From the NCBI GenBank assembly GCA_029243395.1, contig JAQWSE010000013.1, positions 124,001 through 188,000 on the forward strand: a stretch of 64,000 bases of DNA. Reading direction: 5' to 3'. Positions within the stretch are counted from its first letter, which is position 1; each line of letters begins with the position of its first letter. The position numbers were made by a program, and so were the translations under genes. Positions 9,428-19,339 of the stretch are shown here, piece by piece. The notes under the pieces are model-generated. The model had not been told where the DNA came from, did no database searches, and saw only the letters and a program-made list of their open reading frames with translations. The DNA is from Paracoccaceae bacterium (lineage in GTDB: Bacteria > Pseudomonadota > Alphaproteobacteria > Rhodobacterales > Rhodobacteraceae).

Positions 9428-11116
9428 ATGGTATCTCCGCTTTTGAAATCAAATGTTAAAAGAGACCCTAGTTTACCAAAAGGTAGGCAGGTGGATGATT
9501 TTGCAAACGAGGAAGTATTATCTATTTTAGGTGACTTGCCTATCGAAAGAGATCTGTTAATTGAAGCTTTGCATAAGCTCCAAGATGGGTTTGACTGTCT
9601 GACCCTTCCTCATCTTAGGGCGTTATCTGAAATATTCAGAATTAGTCAAGCTGAAGTATATGAGGTTGCTTCATTTTATCATCATTTTGATATTGTGCAT
9701 GAAGGTGAAAATAAACCCCCAGCCCTCACTATTAGGGTCTGTGATGGTTTATCATGTGAGATGGAAGGTGCACGGTCTTTGATTTCAAATCTTCGAAAAT
9801 CTATAGACTGTACAAAAATTAGGATCCAGGAGGTTCCCTGCATTGGTCGATGTGCAAACGCACCGGCTGTTCAGGTGGGAAAAAGAGCAGTAGATAATGC
9901 ATCTGCAGAAAAAGTTCTCAAAGCAGCAAAGGGATCTAGAGATCCTATGATTCCAAATTACCAAAATTTAGAGCAATACCTAGCAGATGGCGGGTATGGT
10001 TGTCTAAAAACTGTTCTGCAGGGAGCTATGACTTTTGAAAAGGCAATAACTATTCTTGCGGATTCAGGATTGAGGGGATTGGGAGGTGCAGGATTTCCAG
10101 CTAACAAGAAATGGCAATTTGTTAATTCCTATGATGGAACTAGGTTGATTACTATCAATGGAGACGAAGGTGAGCCAGGTACTTTTAAGGACCGTTATTG
10201 GTTAGAAAGTAAACCTCACAAAATGCTGGAAGGTGCTCAAATAGCGGCTCACCTGGTTGGTTGTGAAAGAATTTATCTCTATATGCGTGATGAATATCCT
10301 GCTGTATTGGAAATACTCAAGAGGGAGATAGAAAAGCTAAAATCTGAAGACTTTTGGTTGATTCCAATTGAGGTACGAAGGGGGGCAGGGGCTTATATCT
10401 GCGGTGAAGAAAGTGCTATGATAGAGTCTATTGAAGGGAAGAGGGGATTGCCTCGGCATAGACCTCCATATATTGCGGAAAAAGGGCTATTTGGACTACC
10501 TACTTTGAACCACAATGTTGAAACTTTGTTTTGGATTCCTGATATATTGTCTAGAGGCGCGGAATGGTTTGCAAATCAGGGCCTTAGTGCTGGGCACAAC
10601 GGTGTTCGTTCTTATAGTGTTTCGGGGAGAGTAGCAAATCCTGGGGTTAAAGTGGCACCAGCAGGAATATCTGTCAGTAATCTCATTGATGAATTTTGTG
10701 GAGGGATGAAACCAGGTCATACTTTCAAAGCTTTTTTCCCTGGGGGAGCTTCTGGTGGCATTTTTCCTGCAAGTATGGCCGGATTAGCCCTAGACTTTGG
10801 AACTTTTGAACCTTTTGGTGGTTTAATTGGTTCTCATGCAGTAGTGATTTTATCTCAACAAGACAATATCTTGAATGCTGTTATAAACACGATCAAATTT
10901 TTTAAGCATGAGAGCTGTGGACAATGCACACCTTGCAGAAATGGAACAGAAAAACTTGTTGAATTACTTTCTAATAAGAGTAATGATTTAAGTCTTTATG
11001 AAGATCTCATGCTTGTTATGAGAGATAGTTCGATTTGTGGATTAGGTCAGGCAGCTACAAACTGCTTAAAACATTTATTGGAATATTTTCCAGAGGATTT
11101 ACATGGCGTTAGATGA
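9428..11116 (+). CDS. fdsB: NAD-dependent formate dehydrogenase, fused gamma-beta (FdsG-FdsB) subunit
   Basis: This is the diaphorase part of a soluble NAD+-dependent formate dehydrogenase, passing electrons from the FdsA iron-sulfur chain to NAD+ via FMN. Residues ~30-165 form a NuoE/FdsG-like thioredoxin fold with 2Fe-2S ligands Cys105, Cys110, Cys138 and Cys142. Residues ~185-562 form a NuoF/FdsB module: GLGGAGFPANKKW (NADH/FMN site), NGDEGEPGTFKDRYW, YICGEESAMIESIEGKRG, an SLBB stretch, and the C-terminal 4Fe-4S site SCGQCTPCRNGTEK plus a later SSICGLG. The two normally separate subunits are one continuous frame. It overlaps fdsA by 14 bases, implying coupled translation. Confidence 0.93.
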   Translation: MVSPLLKSNVKRDPSLPKGRQVDDFANEEVLSILGDLPIERDLLIEALHKLQDGFDCLTLPHLRALSEIFRISQAEVYEVASFYHHFDIVHEGENKPPALTIRVCDGLSCEMEGARSLISNLRKSIDCTKIRIQEVPCIGRCANAPAVQVGKRAVDNASAEKVLKAAKGSRDPMIPNYQNLEQYLADGGYGCLKTVLQGAMTFEKAITILADSGLRGLGGAGFPANKKWQFVNSYDGTRLITINGDEGEPGTFKDRYWLESKPHKMLEGAQIAAHLVGCERIYLYMRDEYPAVLEILKREIEKLKSEDFWLIPIEVRRGAGAYICGEESAMIESIEGKRGLPRHRPPYIAEKGLFGLPTLNHNVETLFWIPDILSRGAEWFANQGLSAGHNGVRSYSVSGRVANPGVKVAPAGISVSNLIDEFCGGMKPGHTFKAFFPGGASGGIFPASMAGLALDFGTFEPFGGLIGSHAVVILSQQDNILNAVINTIKFFKHESCGQCTPCRNGTEKLVELLSNKSNDLSLYEDLMLVMRDSSICGLGQAATNCLKHLLEYFPEDLHGVR

Positions 11117-13913
11117 TAAAAATTCTTTTGATAGTCGTGTAAAATTTAGTTTGGACGGCCAATCAGTGGATGCCCACAGTGATGAAACGATATGGCAAGT
11201 CGCACAGAGAATAGGAGTGGAAATACCTCATTTATGTTGGAAGGACGCACCTGGATACCGGGCTGACGGTAATTGCAGGGCATGTATGGTTGAAATAGAA
11301 GGAGAAAGAACGCTAGCGGCCTCATGCATACGTAAGCCAACTCCAGGAATGAAAGTGTCCACTTCGAACAATAGAGTAGATAAAAATCGTCAGTTGGTAT
11401 TTGAACTATTACAATCTGACATGCCTGCTCGACAAGAAAGCCCTGATCCTAATGCCCATTTCTGGAAGCAAGTTGATTTGGTTTATAAAAGTACAGAAAA
11501 TCGAATGCCTAGCTCAAGGCCAGGTGCGAGTAAAAGAATACCAGTGGATAGCATTTTTCATGACTCTTCACATCCATCAATAGCCGTAAATCTAGACGCA
11601 TGTATTTCATGCGGCTTATGCGATAGAGCGTGTAAAGAGGTGCAGGTTAATGATGTCATAGGCATGGGCAATAGAGGAATGGAATCAAAGCCAATATTCG
11701 ATTTTGCTGATCCTATGGGTTTTAGCTCATGTGTGGCGTGTGGAGAATGTGTTCAAGCTTGTCCAACAGGGGCATTAATGGAAAAAACTTTGTTGAATCC
11801 TGAATCAACAAAGAGAAATGTTTATCCTGATAAAGTTGTCGATAGTGTCTGCCCTTTCTGTGGAGTGGGTTGTCAGACGTCTGTTCATTTGGTTGGGAAC
11901 GATATTGTTAAGGTGGATGGAAGACAGGGGCCTGCCAATAGAGGTAAGCTATGCGTTAAAGGACGCTTTGGAATGGACTATGTGATGTCTCCCGAGAGAT
12001 TGACTAAACCTTTAATTAGGCTCGAGTCAGCTATCAAGGAACCTGGGATACGTATGGGATTTGGAGATATAAAGAATTATTTTCGGGAGGCTACATGGGA
12101 GGAAGCTTTTGAGCACGCAGCTTCAGGTTTTAATAAGATACTGGGGGCAAAAGGAGGAGCATCACTTTGCGGATTTGGATCAGCTAAAGGTACTAATGAA
12201 GAAGCATATCTTTTCCAAAAGTTTGTAAGGCTGGCATTTGGTACAAACAATGTGGACCATTGTACGCGGCTCTGTCATGCATCTTCCGTTGCGGCTCTTA
12301 TGGAGGGTATAGGGAGTGGCGCGGTATCAGCCCCTTTTACTGCGGCCGATGATAGTGATTGTATAATGGTAATTGGGGCACGACCTGAACAAAATCACCC
12401 AGTTGCCGCAACATATCTTAAGCAGGCAGCAAAGCGGGGGGCAAATTTATTGGTTTTTGATCCTCGAACACAAGGTCTTATGCGACATGCTAGTCATCCA
12501 GTTGTTTTCAAGCCTGGCTGTGATGTGGCACTGTTAAACTCGATGCTACATGTAATAATTGATGAAAAACTATTTGATGAACAGTACATTCAAGCTAACG
12601 TGGACGGTTTTGATGCATTAAAAAAGAAAGTAAAAGATTTTTCGCCTGAAAATATGGAAGATGTTTCTGGTGTTTCAGCTTCCTATGTTCGCGAATTTTC
12701 GCGAATTTATGCTACTTCTGAAAGATCAATTATTTTCTGGGGTATGGGTGTCTCACAACATGTTCACGGAACCGATAATGCGAGGTGTTTGATTGCTTTA
12801 GCTCTAATAACTGGCCAGGTGGGTAGGCCTGGAACGGGACTCCATCCCTTGCGAGGGCAAAATAATGTCCAGGGGGCTTCTGATGCTGGCTTAATTCCAA
12901 TGGTGTATCCAGATTATCAATTGGTTGAAGATGCCGATATTCGACGGACTTTTGAGGACAAATGGGGTAGGAGTCTAGATCCTGTTAAAGGATTAACTGT
13001 AGTAGAAATTATGAATGAAATTCACAAAGGCGGCATCTCTGGGATGTATGTAATGGGAGAAAATCCGGCTATGTCAGACCCGGACCAAAATCACGTGAGG
13101 TCTGGTTTGTCGAAGCTAGACCACCTTGTTGTGCAAGACATATTTCTTACAGAAACAGCTTGGTTTGCAGATGTGATTTTTCCGGCATCTGCACAACCAG
13201 AAAAGGCTGGGACTTACACTAATTCAAATCGACAAGTACAAATAGCTTTCCCAGCCAGAAAGACTCCTGGTGAATCTAGGCAAGACTGGCGTCTGATCGT
13301 TGATCTAGCAAATAGATGTGGACTAAGTTGGGATTACGGAGCAGTTTCAGAGGTTTATGAGGAGATGTCTTCAACAATGCCTAGCTTAAATAATATTAGT
13401 TGGCATAGGTTAGAAAAAGAGGGCGCAGTTTGTTATCCAGCTGATGATGTCAGCAGTCCTGGAAATGAAATTCTTTTTGCTGAAGGTTTCCCGACTTCTG
13501 ATGGCAGAGCTAAAATAGTTCCAGCTGATCTAGTGCCTCCAGACGACGTGCCTGATGAAAAATTTCCCATGATTTTGACCACAGGAAGATTGCTCGAGCA
13601 TTGGCATACAGGTGCCATGACTCGAAGGTCAAAAATGTTAGAAGCTCAGGAACCTACCCCAACAGTGTCCATGCATCCAAAAGATATTAAAAAGCATGGA
13701 TTTAAAAGGGGTGAATTAGTTTTAGTAGAAACGCGCAGGGGAAAAATTAAAATCCTTTTGCGTGAGGACCGGGACGTAAGTTTAGGAATGTTATTTATTC
13801 CTTTCTGTTTTACTGAAGCTCCGGCAAACTTCCTGACTAACCCACAGTTGGATCCTTTCGGTAAAATTCCAGAATTTAAATTCTCTGCCGCCAATATAAG
13901 GAAAGTTTCTTAA
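11103..13913 (+). CDS. fdsA: NAD-dependent formate dehydrogenase alpha subunit (Mo-bis-MGD)
   Basis: This catalytic subunit oxidises formate to CO2. Order of modules: N-terminal 2Fe-2S ferredoxin (Cys45, Cys58, Cys61, Cys75); two 4Fe-4S sites (CISCGLCDRAC and CVACGECVQACP); the FdhF-type 4Fe-4S motif CPFCGVGCQTSVHL; then the molybdopterin domain with catalytic Cys in DHCTRLCHASSVAAL (cysteine, not selenocysteine) and the C-terminal MGD-binding domain. The His-Cys cluster usual after the ferredoxin in NuoG-like proteins is not visible: the corresponding stretch around ARQESPDPNAHFW has no cysteine. Length 936 is near the family norm. No accessory fdsC/fdhD gene follows here. Confidence 0.95.
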   Translation: MALDDKNSFDSRVKFSLDGQSVDAHSDETIWQVAQRIGVEIPHLCWKDAPGYRADGNCRACMVEIEGERTLAASCIRKPTPGMKVSTSNNRVDKNRQLVFELLQSDMPARQESPDPNAHFWKQVDLVYKSTENRMPSSRPGASKRIPVDSIFHDSSHPSIAVNLDACISCGLCDRACKEVQVNDVIGMGNRGMESKPIFDFADPMGFSSCVACGECVQACPTGALMEKTLLNPESTKRNVYPDKVVDSVCPFCGVGCQTSVHLVGNDIVKVDGRQGPANRGKLCVKGRFGMDYVMSPERLTKPLIRLESAIKEPGIRMGFGDIKNYFREATWEEAFEHAASGFNKILGAKGGASLCGFGSAKGTNEEAYLFQKFVRLAFGTNNVDHCTRLCHASSVAALMEGIGSGAVSAPFTAADDSDCIMVIGARPEQNHPVAATYLKQAAKRGANLLVFDPRTQGLMRHASHPVVFKPGCDVALLNSMLHVIIDEKLFDEQYIQANVDGFDALKKKVKDFSPENMEDVSGVSASYVREFSRIYATSERSIIFWGMGVSQHVHGTDNARCLIALALITGQVGRPGTGLHPLRGQNNVQGASDAGLIPMVYPDYQLVEDADIRRTFEDKWGRSLDPVKGLTVVEIMNEIHKGGISGMYVMGENPAMSDPDQNHVRSGLSKLDHLVVQDIFLTETAWFADVIFPASAQPEKAGTYTNSNRQVQIAFPARKTPGESRQDWRLIVDLANRCGLSWDYGAVSEVYEEMSSTMPSLNNISWHRLEKEGAVCYPADDVSSPGNEILFAEGFPTSDGRAKIVPADLVPPDDVPDEKFPMILTTGRLLEHWHTGAMTRRSKMLEAQEPTPTVSMHPKDIKKHGFKRGELVLVETRRGKIKILLREDRDVSLGMLFIPFCFTEAPANFLTNPQLDPFGKIPEFKFSAANIRKVS

Positions 13914-13921
13914 ATCAATTC

Positions 13922-14917
13922 TCAGGTAAATTGGTTGGCGAATCCACGTTCATTGTGGGGCGTGACATTAAAAGCAGTTTTGTAGCACTTTGAAAAATGT
14001 GAAGATGAAGAAAACCCACATGCTAAAGCTATCTGCAGCACATTCATTTCAGTTTGTAAGAGCAAGTTCCGTGCTTTTTGTAATCGCAACTCCATGTAGT
14101 ATCGTTTAGGTGACTTAGCAAAATAACGTTGAAATAGGCGTTCCAATTGCCTAATAGATATACCCAAGTTAGCAGCCAATATTAAGGGTGACAGGGGTTC
14201 TTCTATATTACTTTCCATACTTTTAATCGCTGTTAGAATTTTTGGATTCCTAGCGCCTATGCGGTTTGGGATAGATGGCAACTGTTTGTCCAATTCCGTT
14301 CGTATTGAGTCATGAATCATTTGGTCTGCAATCAATTGTGCAAACCCTGTGTGGAAGTCCTGCGATATAATATAGAGCATCAGATCTAAAGATGCGGTAC
14401 CTCCTGCGGAAGTAAACCTTCGTTTATCAATAGCATATATTGATTCAGTAATCATTAGATCACTAAATTCTTCTTTAAGTGAATCTTGATTCTCCCAATG
14501 TATTGTTGATTTACAGTCATTTAGGAGGCCAGCTTTTGCCAGAATGTAGGTGCCAGTGCAAATTGCTCCAATGGTGGTATTTTTTCTAGCCTCCTTTCTT
14601 ATCCAGTTCATGAGTGATTTGTTTGTATGATTTTTGACATTTTCACCAGAACACAACACGACATAATTAGGGCTTTTGGCACTATAAATATCAACCTTAA
14701 CATCTATAGATATACCGTTCGAGCAAGTGACTTTCTCCCCATGTTCAGAGGCTAACTCCCAGCTATATACATTTTTCTTTGCTATCCGGTTTGCTAATCG
14801 TAGTGGTTCTATAGCATTACTAAAAGCAACTAGAGAAAAATCTTCTATCAGTACAAATAAGAATCTTCTTATAAGCCCTTCTTGGGAAGAAATTCTATTT
14901 TGCCAAGTTTCTTGCAA
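13922..14917 (-). CDS. GlxA-family AraC-type transcriptional regulator
   Basis: Residues ~15-190 form a DJ-1/PfpI-like amidase-fold sensor (FVLIEDFSLVAFSNAIEPLR, then GAICTGTYILAKAGLL with the nucleophile-elbow Cys, then FTSAGGTASLDLML). Residues ~230-331 form the two AraC helix-turn-helix motifs (PLILAANLGISIRQLERLF and VLQIALACGFSSSSHFSKCY). This architecture is that of GbdR/CdhR-type regulators, which often respond to quaternary amines or amino-acid derivatives; the ligand here is unknown. It is convergent with fdsA (eight-base gap) and divergent from the DAHP synthase gene, so proximity alone does not link it to formate metabolism. Confidence 0.93.
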   Translation of the reverse strand: MQETWQNRISSQEGLIRRFLFVLIEDFSLVAFSNAIEPLRLANRIAKKNVYSWELASEHGEKVTCSNGISIDVKVDIYSAKSPNYVVLCSGENVKNHTNKSLMNWIRKEARKNTTIGAICTGTYILAKAGLLNDCKSTIHWENQDSLKEEFSDLMITESIYAIDKRRFTSAGGTASLDLMLYIISQDFHTGFAQLIADQMIHDSIRTELDKQLPSIPNRIGARNPKILTAIKSMESNIEEPLSPLILAANLGISIRQLERLFQRYFAKSPKRYYMELRLQKARNLLLQTEMNVLQIALACGFSSSSHFSKCYKTAFNVTPHNERGFANQFT

Positions 14918-15063
14918 TGTTCATCCATAAGTGTTTATAAACCTAGAAATAATATAATGTAGAATGTGGACATTGTTATATTGTACGTCAATAGAAAATT
15001 ATTTTTATGATGGGATGAGACATTTGATTAATTTGTATGAATTTTTACCGGCTCGGAGATACT

Positions 15064-16419
15064 ATGGAAACTAATTGGGACAGGTCATCTTGGCGACGTA
15101 AAGCCAGAAGGCAAATGCCTGACTATTTAGATGCTAAGGAGTTAAGGGGTGCTGAAAATAATCTCAATAATTTGCCACCTTTAGTATTTGCAGGTGAAGT
15201 GCGTAACTTGAAATACGAACTTAGTAGAGTTGAAGCCGGAAAGGCATTTTTGCTTCAGGGTGGGGATTGTGCAGAGAGTTTTGAGGAATTTTCTGCTGAC
15301 TTGATAAGAGATACTTTCAAGGTACTACTTAAAATGGCGGTAGTACTAACATTTGGCGGGAAAAGGCCCGTTGTGAAGATTGGAAGGATGGCGGGCCAAT
15401 TTGCTAAACCTAGGTCATCTGATTATGAAGAGGTAAACGGGCTTAAATTACCTTCATATCGGGGGGATATTATTAATGGAATAGGTGCTTCTATGGAAGA
15501 ACGCACTCCTCAACCTGATAGGATGATCCAAGCTTATACACAATCGTCTGCTTCATTAAATTTGTTAAGAGCTTTTAGCCAAGGGGGCTTTGCTGATATT
15601 AGTAGAGTGCATTCTTGGTTACTTGAGAGCACAAAAGGCCATACTGGCTACAAGAGATTTTCTGATTTAGCTACAAAAATCACTGAATCTTTGGAGTTCA
15701 TGAGAGCAGCAGGCATCACATCTGAAAATGCAGATACTTTGCGCAAAGTAGATTTTTATACCAGTCATGAGGCTTTATTACTAGAATATGAAGAAGCCTT
15801 ATGCAGGAAAGATAGCACTACTGGGTTACCAGTTGCAGGCTCAGGGCACATGATTTGGATTGGGGATAGAACTAGGCAGATAGATGGTGCACATGTAGAA
15901 TTCTGCAGAGGGGTTCAGAATCCAATTGGGTTGAAGTGTGGTCCTTCTTTAAAAGCAGAAGAATTGATTCAACTCTGTGAAGTCCTGAATCCTGAAAATG
16001 AACCAGGTAGATTGACATTAATATCTAGATTTGGAGCTGATTCAATAGGAGATCATTTACCAAGAATGATCAAAGCTGTCAAAGGTGCTGGATTGAGGGT
16101 TATTTGGTCATGCGATCCAATGCACGGTAATACAATCAAATCTTCTAACGGATACAAGACTAGACCTTTTGAGAAAATTCTTTCTGAGGTGAGGCAGTTT
16201 TTTCAAGTTCACAAATCTGAGAATACCTATCCGGGGGGGGTTCATATAGAGATGACTGGCAAGGATGTAACTGAATGTACGGGTGGAATTCAGTCTATCC
16301 ACGATGAAGACCTACTTTCGAGATACCATACAGCTTGTGATCCTCGTCTCAATGCTAGCCAATCGCTTGAGCTATCCTTTTTAGTGGCAGAGGAGCTTGA
16401 AAAATGTGTCCAGTCTTGA
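15064..16419 (+). CDS. aroG: Class II 3-deoxy-7-phosphoheptulonate synthase (DAHP synthase)
   Basis: The first enzyme of the shikimate pathway condenses phosphoenolpyruvate and erythrose-4-phosphate. Plant/actinobacterial-type (class II) landmarks are [14 protein letters not shown] near the N-terminus, [82 protein letters not shown], and the metal-binding region [10 protein letters not shown] and [17 protein letters not shown] 15064 is preferred over the in-frame ATG 15037 because GGAG lies six bases before it and class II proteins begin with the SSWR block. Length ~451 is normal. Confidence 0.96.
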   Translation: METNWDRSSWRRKARRQMPDYLDAKELRGAENNLNNLPPLVFAGEVRNLKYELSRVEAGKAFLLQGGDCAESFEEFSADLIRDTFKVLLKMAVVLTFGGKRPVVKIGRMAGQFAKPRSSDYEEVNGLKLPSYRGDIINGIGASMEERTPQPDRMIQAYTQSSASLNLLRAFSQGGFADISRVHSWLLESTKGHTGYKRFSDLATKITESLEFMRAAGITSENADTLRKVDFYTSHEALLLEYEEALCRKDSTTGLPVAGSGHMIWIGDRTRQIDGAHVEFCRGVQNPIGLKCGPSLKAEELIQLCEVLNPENEPGRLTLISRFGADSIGDHLPRMIKAVKGAGLRVIWSCDPMHGNTIKSSNGYKTRPFEKILSEVRQFFQVHKSENTYPGGVHIEMTGKDVTECTGGIQSIHDEDLLSRYHTACDPRLNASQSLELSFLVAEELEKCVQS

Positions 16420-16467
16420 AAAATATTTCCCGCATAGGGTAAATGGAAATTAAGTGCCTTTATTTTT

Positions 16468-17340
16468 ATGGATGACTATATGAAAGATATAGTTGGAGTC
16501 ATTACAAAGAAAAATTTTGTGAGTGATGACATGATAAAAACGGTTTTAGCGGTTATTGGAGGAAAGGACCCCAGGCGACTTGGGCAAGCAGGTTGTGATT
16601 TTACTGTGCTCAAACCTCCTAATGAACATGATTTACTAAAGGTTAGAAAATTAAAGGTAGACATCAATTTTGTCGAGAAATCTAATAGAGAGAAACAGAT
16701 CGTTGTGGCAGATATGGATGGTACTCTTATTAAGGAGGAAAGCCTAGATGAATTGAGCAAGTTGTTAGATCTAAGAAAAGAAGTGGGAGATCTTACTAAT
16801 CGGGCTATGCAGGGCGACATGCCGTTTCGTGTTTCTATCCAAAAAAGAATGAAATTGTTGGAAGGTGTGCGCAAAGAGCACTTAGAAGAATGTTTTAGGT
16901 ATCACATTAATTTACGTGAGGGTGCCGAGGCCCTTATCAAAACAATGAATGCCAGGAATGCCTTAACCATTTTGGTTTCTGGTGGAATCAAATATTTTGT
17001 ATCCAGAGTAGCACGAAGGCTCAAGTTTTCGAGTTTTGTTTCAAATGAGGTGGTGTGCAAGAATGGAATTTTGACGGGTGAATTAGAAGAACCTATAGTT
17101 GATGATTCCACCAAATTTGATGTCATTAAAAATATTAGTTATAGATGTGGTGTAGGTTTTGAGAATATTTTAGCTGTCGGAGATGGCGCTAATGACATAA
17201 GAATGTTAGAGAGCGTTGGGCTTGGTGTGGCATTTCGAGGTAAAAAAATTGTCAAGGCAGCTACAAATATTCATATTGATCATTCAGATCTAACAGCGCT
17301 ATTATTTCTTCAAGGAATAACTGAGAAATTTTTTAAATAA
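16468..17340 (+). CDS. serB: Phosphoserine phosphatase
   Basis: This HAD-family phosphatase performs the last step of serine biosynthesis. The nucleophile motif is VADMDGTLIKEES (Asp82 and Asp84), motif II is TILVSGGIKYF, and motif IV is VGDGANDIRMLESVGLGVAF. The ~75 N-terminal residues form the small extra domain seen in longer alphaproteobacterial SerB proteins. A second in-frame ATG lies at 16480 and cannot be excluded; neither has a strong Shine-Dalgarno. gmk follows nine bases later. Confidence 0.93.
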   Translation: MDDYMKDIVGVITKKNFVSDDMIKTVLAVIGGKDPRRLGQAGCDFTVLKPPNEHDLLKVRKLKVDINFVEKSNREKQIVVADMDGTLIKEESLDELSKLLDLRKEVGDLTNRAMQGDMPFRVSIQKRMKLLEGVRKEHLEECFRYHINLREGAEALIKTMNARNALTILVSGGIKYFVSRVARRLKFSSFVSNEVVCKNGILTGELEEPIVDDSTKFDVIKNISYRCGVGFENILAVGDGANDIRMLESVGLGVAFRGKKIVKAATNIHIDHSDLTALLFLQGITEKFFK

Positions 17341-17349
17341 GTATTAAAT

Positions 17350-18015
17350 ATGACTGAAAGACAATTAAATCCAGGTATTTTGATTGTTCTGTCCTCTCCA
17401 TCTGGGGCTGGTAAAACCTCTCTTGCAACAGATATTGTGGGCAAGAACAAAAAAATAGTGTTTTCAGTTTCTGTCACAACGAGGTCTCCGCGGAGAGGTG
17501 AAATTGAGGGCAGGGAGTATTATTTCACAGACCGCTCAAAGTTTAATTCTATGATAAAAAACAGTGAATTCATTGAATATGCAGAAGTTTTTGGAAATTT
17601 TTATGGAACACCAAAGAAAGATATAGAGACATTAATCCGAAGAGGTCGAGATGTTATTTTTGACGTAGATTGGCAAGGGGGCACTCAAATAAGGAACTCA
17701 CACCTTGCTTCTTCTGTCGTATCAATTTTTATTCTACCACCCAGTATTCAAGTTTTGAAGGAGCGTTTATTATCTAGAGCTCAAGATGATCAAAGTACGG
17801 TTGACTCTAGAATGCTGGAAGCTCGTTCTGAAATAAGTCATTGGGCTGAATATGATTATGTTTTAATTAATGACGATTTTGTTAAAGTTAGAGATTGTAT
17901 CATCAAGATTATTGAAGTTGAAAAAATGCGACGGCAAAGACAGTCCTCATTGCCGGACTTCATTGCTCATCTCAATAATGAGTTTGACTTGATAAAAGTT
18001 AAAAGTGACAAATAA
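17350..18015 (+). CDS. gmk: Guanylate kinase
   Basis: The enzyme phosphorylates GMP to GDP with ATP. The P-loop SSPSGAGKTSLA is at residues ~15-26, followed by the GMP-binding segment VSVTTRSPRRGEIEGREYYF and the lid and Asp region VIFDVDWQGGTQIR. Length 221 is typical. It sits in a tight string serB-gmk-gamma-CA; the next start is one base after its stop. Confidence 0.96.
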   Translation: MTERQLNPGILIVLSSPSGAGKTSLATDIVGKNKKIVFSVSVTTRSPRRGEIEGREYYFTDRSKFNSMIKNSEFIEYAEVFGNFYGTPKKDIETLIRRGRDVIFDVDWQGGTQIRNSHLASSVVSIFILPPSIQVLKERLLSRAQDDQSTVDSRMLEARSEISHWAEYDYVLINDDFVKVRDCIIKIIEVEKMRRQRQSSLPDFIAHLNNEFDLIKVKSDK

Positions 18016-18016
18016 T

Positions 18017-18550
18017 ATGCCGCTTCTATCATTAAATGATAATTCTCCTTATGTTGCTGAACCTAGTTCTTGTTGGTTTGCTCCAAATTGCAATATTATA
18101 GGTAATGTAAGTATTTCATCGAGGGTTTCTGTTTGGTTTGGTGCTGTAGTTCGCGGAGACAATGAAGAAATCCAGATTAAGGCTAACTCAAATATTCAGG
18201 AAAATTCAATTTTACATACTGATGAAGGGTTTCCATTGGTTGTTGATGCAGGTTGTACTATTGGGCACGCTTCAATATTGCATGGATGTAAGATAGGGGG
18301 TAATTCATTAATTGGGATGGGATCAACGATTCTTAATGGTGCTCAGATTGGAAAAAACTGTATTATTGGGGCGGGATCATTAATAGTTCAGGATCAAATA
18401 ATACCCGAAGGTAGTTTGGTATTTGGTAGACCTGGAAAAATGATTAGACAACTTTCGAAGCAAGAGATTAATTCTAATAAGAGAGCTGCCATGATCTATA
18501 GTAAAAAAATAAAGATTTATAGAAGCTCACTACACCATTTTTCTGATTGA
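18017..18550 (+). CDS. Gamma-carbonic anhydrase family protein (left-handed beta-helix)
   Basis: A 178-residue hexapeptide-repeat protein of the YrdA/CaiE/gamma-CA group. The family block VSVWFGAVVRGDNEEIQIKA is followed by NIQENSILHTDEGFPLVV and GCTIGHASILHGCKIGGNSL, carrying the three metal-type histidines (LHTD, IGHAS, LHGC). Active carbonic anhydrase function cannot be inferred from these alone, since many relatives are inactive or transferase-like. ATG 18017 immediately after the gmk stop is favoured; a GTG at 18005 would overlap gmk. Confidence 0.9.
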   Translation: MPLLSLNDNSPYVAEPSSCWFAPNCNIIGNVSISSRVSVWFGAVVRGDNEEIQIKANSNIQENSILHTDEGFPLVVDAGCTIGHASILHGCKIGGNSLIGMGSTILNGAQIGKNCIIGAGSLIVQDQIIPEGSLVFGRPGKMIRQLSKQEINSNKRAAMIYSKKIKIYRSSLHHFSD

Positions 18551-18562
18551 TAGTGAGGTATA

Positions 18563-19339
18563 GTGTACATTTTTGAAGATGGTTTTGTGGTCCGTATCGC
18601 AAGGAATATTGAAGAAATAAAGGAATCTCAGAAGCTTCGCTATAAAGTTTTTATTGAAGAAATGGGAGGACATTCTCAATCAGAAGCAAGTGAACTACAG
18701 TTGGAAAGAGACGAATTTGACGAACATTGCCAGCATCTCCTACTTATCGATCGCAATACGAAAGTCGGCAAGTCGGATGGTAAAGTTGTTGGAGTGATGA
18801 GACTGATGCTAGGATCTGAGGCTGAACTTGGAAAAGGTTTTTGTAGTGCCCAGGAATATGATCTGGGAGTTTTGATTAAGTCAGGAAAAAAATGTTTGGA
18901 GCTGGGTAGGACATGTATTGATCCTTCATATCGAAATGGTTTGGCTCTGCATTATCTATGGAAGGGATTAGGATCATATGCTAGCGCAAAGGATGTGGAT
19001 TTATTGTTTGGTTTGGCTTCCTTTCCTGGAAATAACGTAAATCAAATCTCAATGGCGCTTAGCCTTATGCATGAAAAATATTTAGCACCAAAAAGAATAA
19101 GGCCAAAGGCTATAACTGAATGTGCAATAGATATGGCTATAATTCCCAAAACTAAAATAGATAAGGTAAAAGCCTTAGGTCAAATGCCAAGCTTACTAAA
19201 AAGTTATCTTCGGTTGGGTGCGATGGTAGGCGAGGGAGCATTCATTGACCGAGTATTAAACACAATAGATATATGCATCATAATAGATTTGCATCAAATG
19301 ACAGAGAAATATAGAGAGTATTATGGAAAAACCAGATGA
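18563..19339 (+). CDS. olsB: L-ornithine N-alpha-acyltransferase (OlsB-like)
   Basis: OlsB transfers a 3-hydroxyacyl chain from ACP to ornithine, making lyso-ornithine lipid. The GNAT-like fold shows RYKVFIEEMGG near the N-terminus, DEFDEHCQHLLLID, VVGVMRLM, the FCSAQEYDL motif, and CLELGRTCIDPSYRNG with the acyl-donor site. A GTG start at 18563 has GTGAGG a few bases upstream. It overlaps olsA by 17 bases, the canonical two-gene arrangement. Ornithine lipids replace phospholipids in many alphaproteobacteria under phosphate limitation. Confidence 0.9.
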   Translation: MYIFEDGFVVRIARNIEEIKESQKLRYKVFIEEMGGHSQSEASELQLERDEFDEHCQHLLLIDRNTKVGKSDGKVVGVMRLMLGSEAELGKGFCSAQEYDLGVLIKSGKKCLELGRTCIDPSYRNGLALHYLWKGLGSYASAKDVDLLFGLASFPGNNVNQISMALSLMHEKYLAPKRIRPKAITECAIDMAIIPKTKIDKVKALGQMPSLLKSYLRLGAMVGEGAFIDRVLNTIDICIIIDLHQMTEKYREYYGKTR

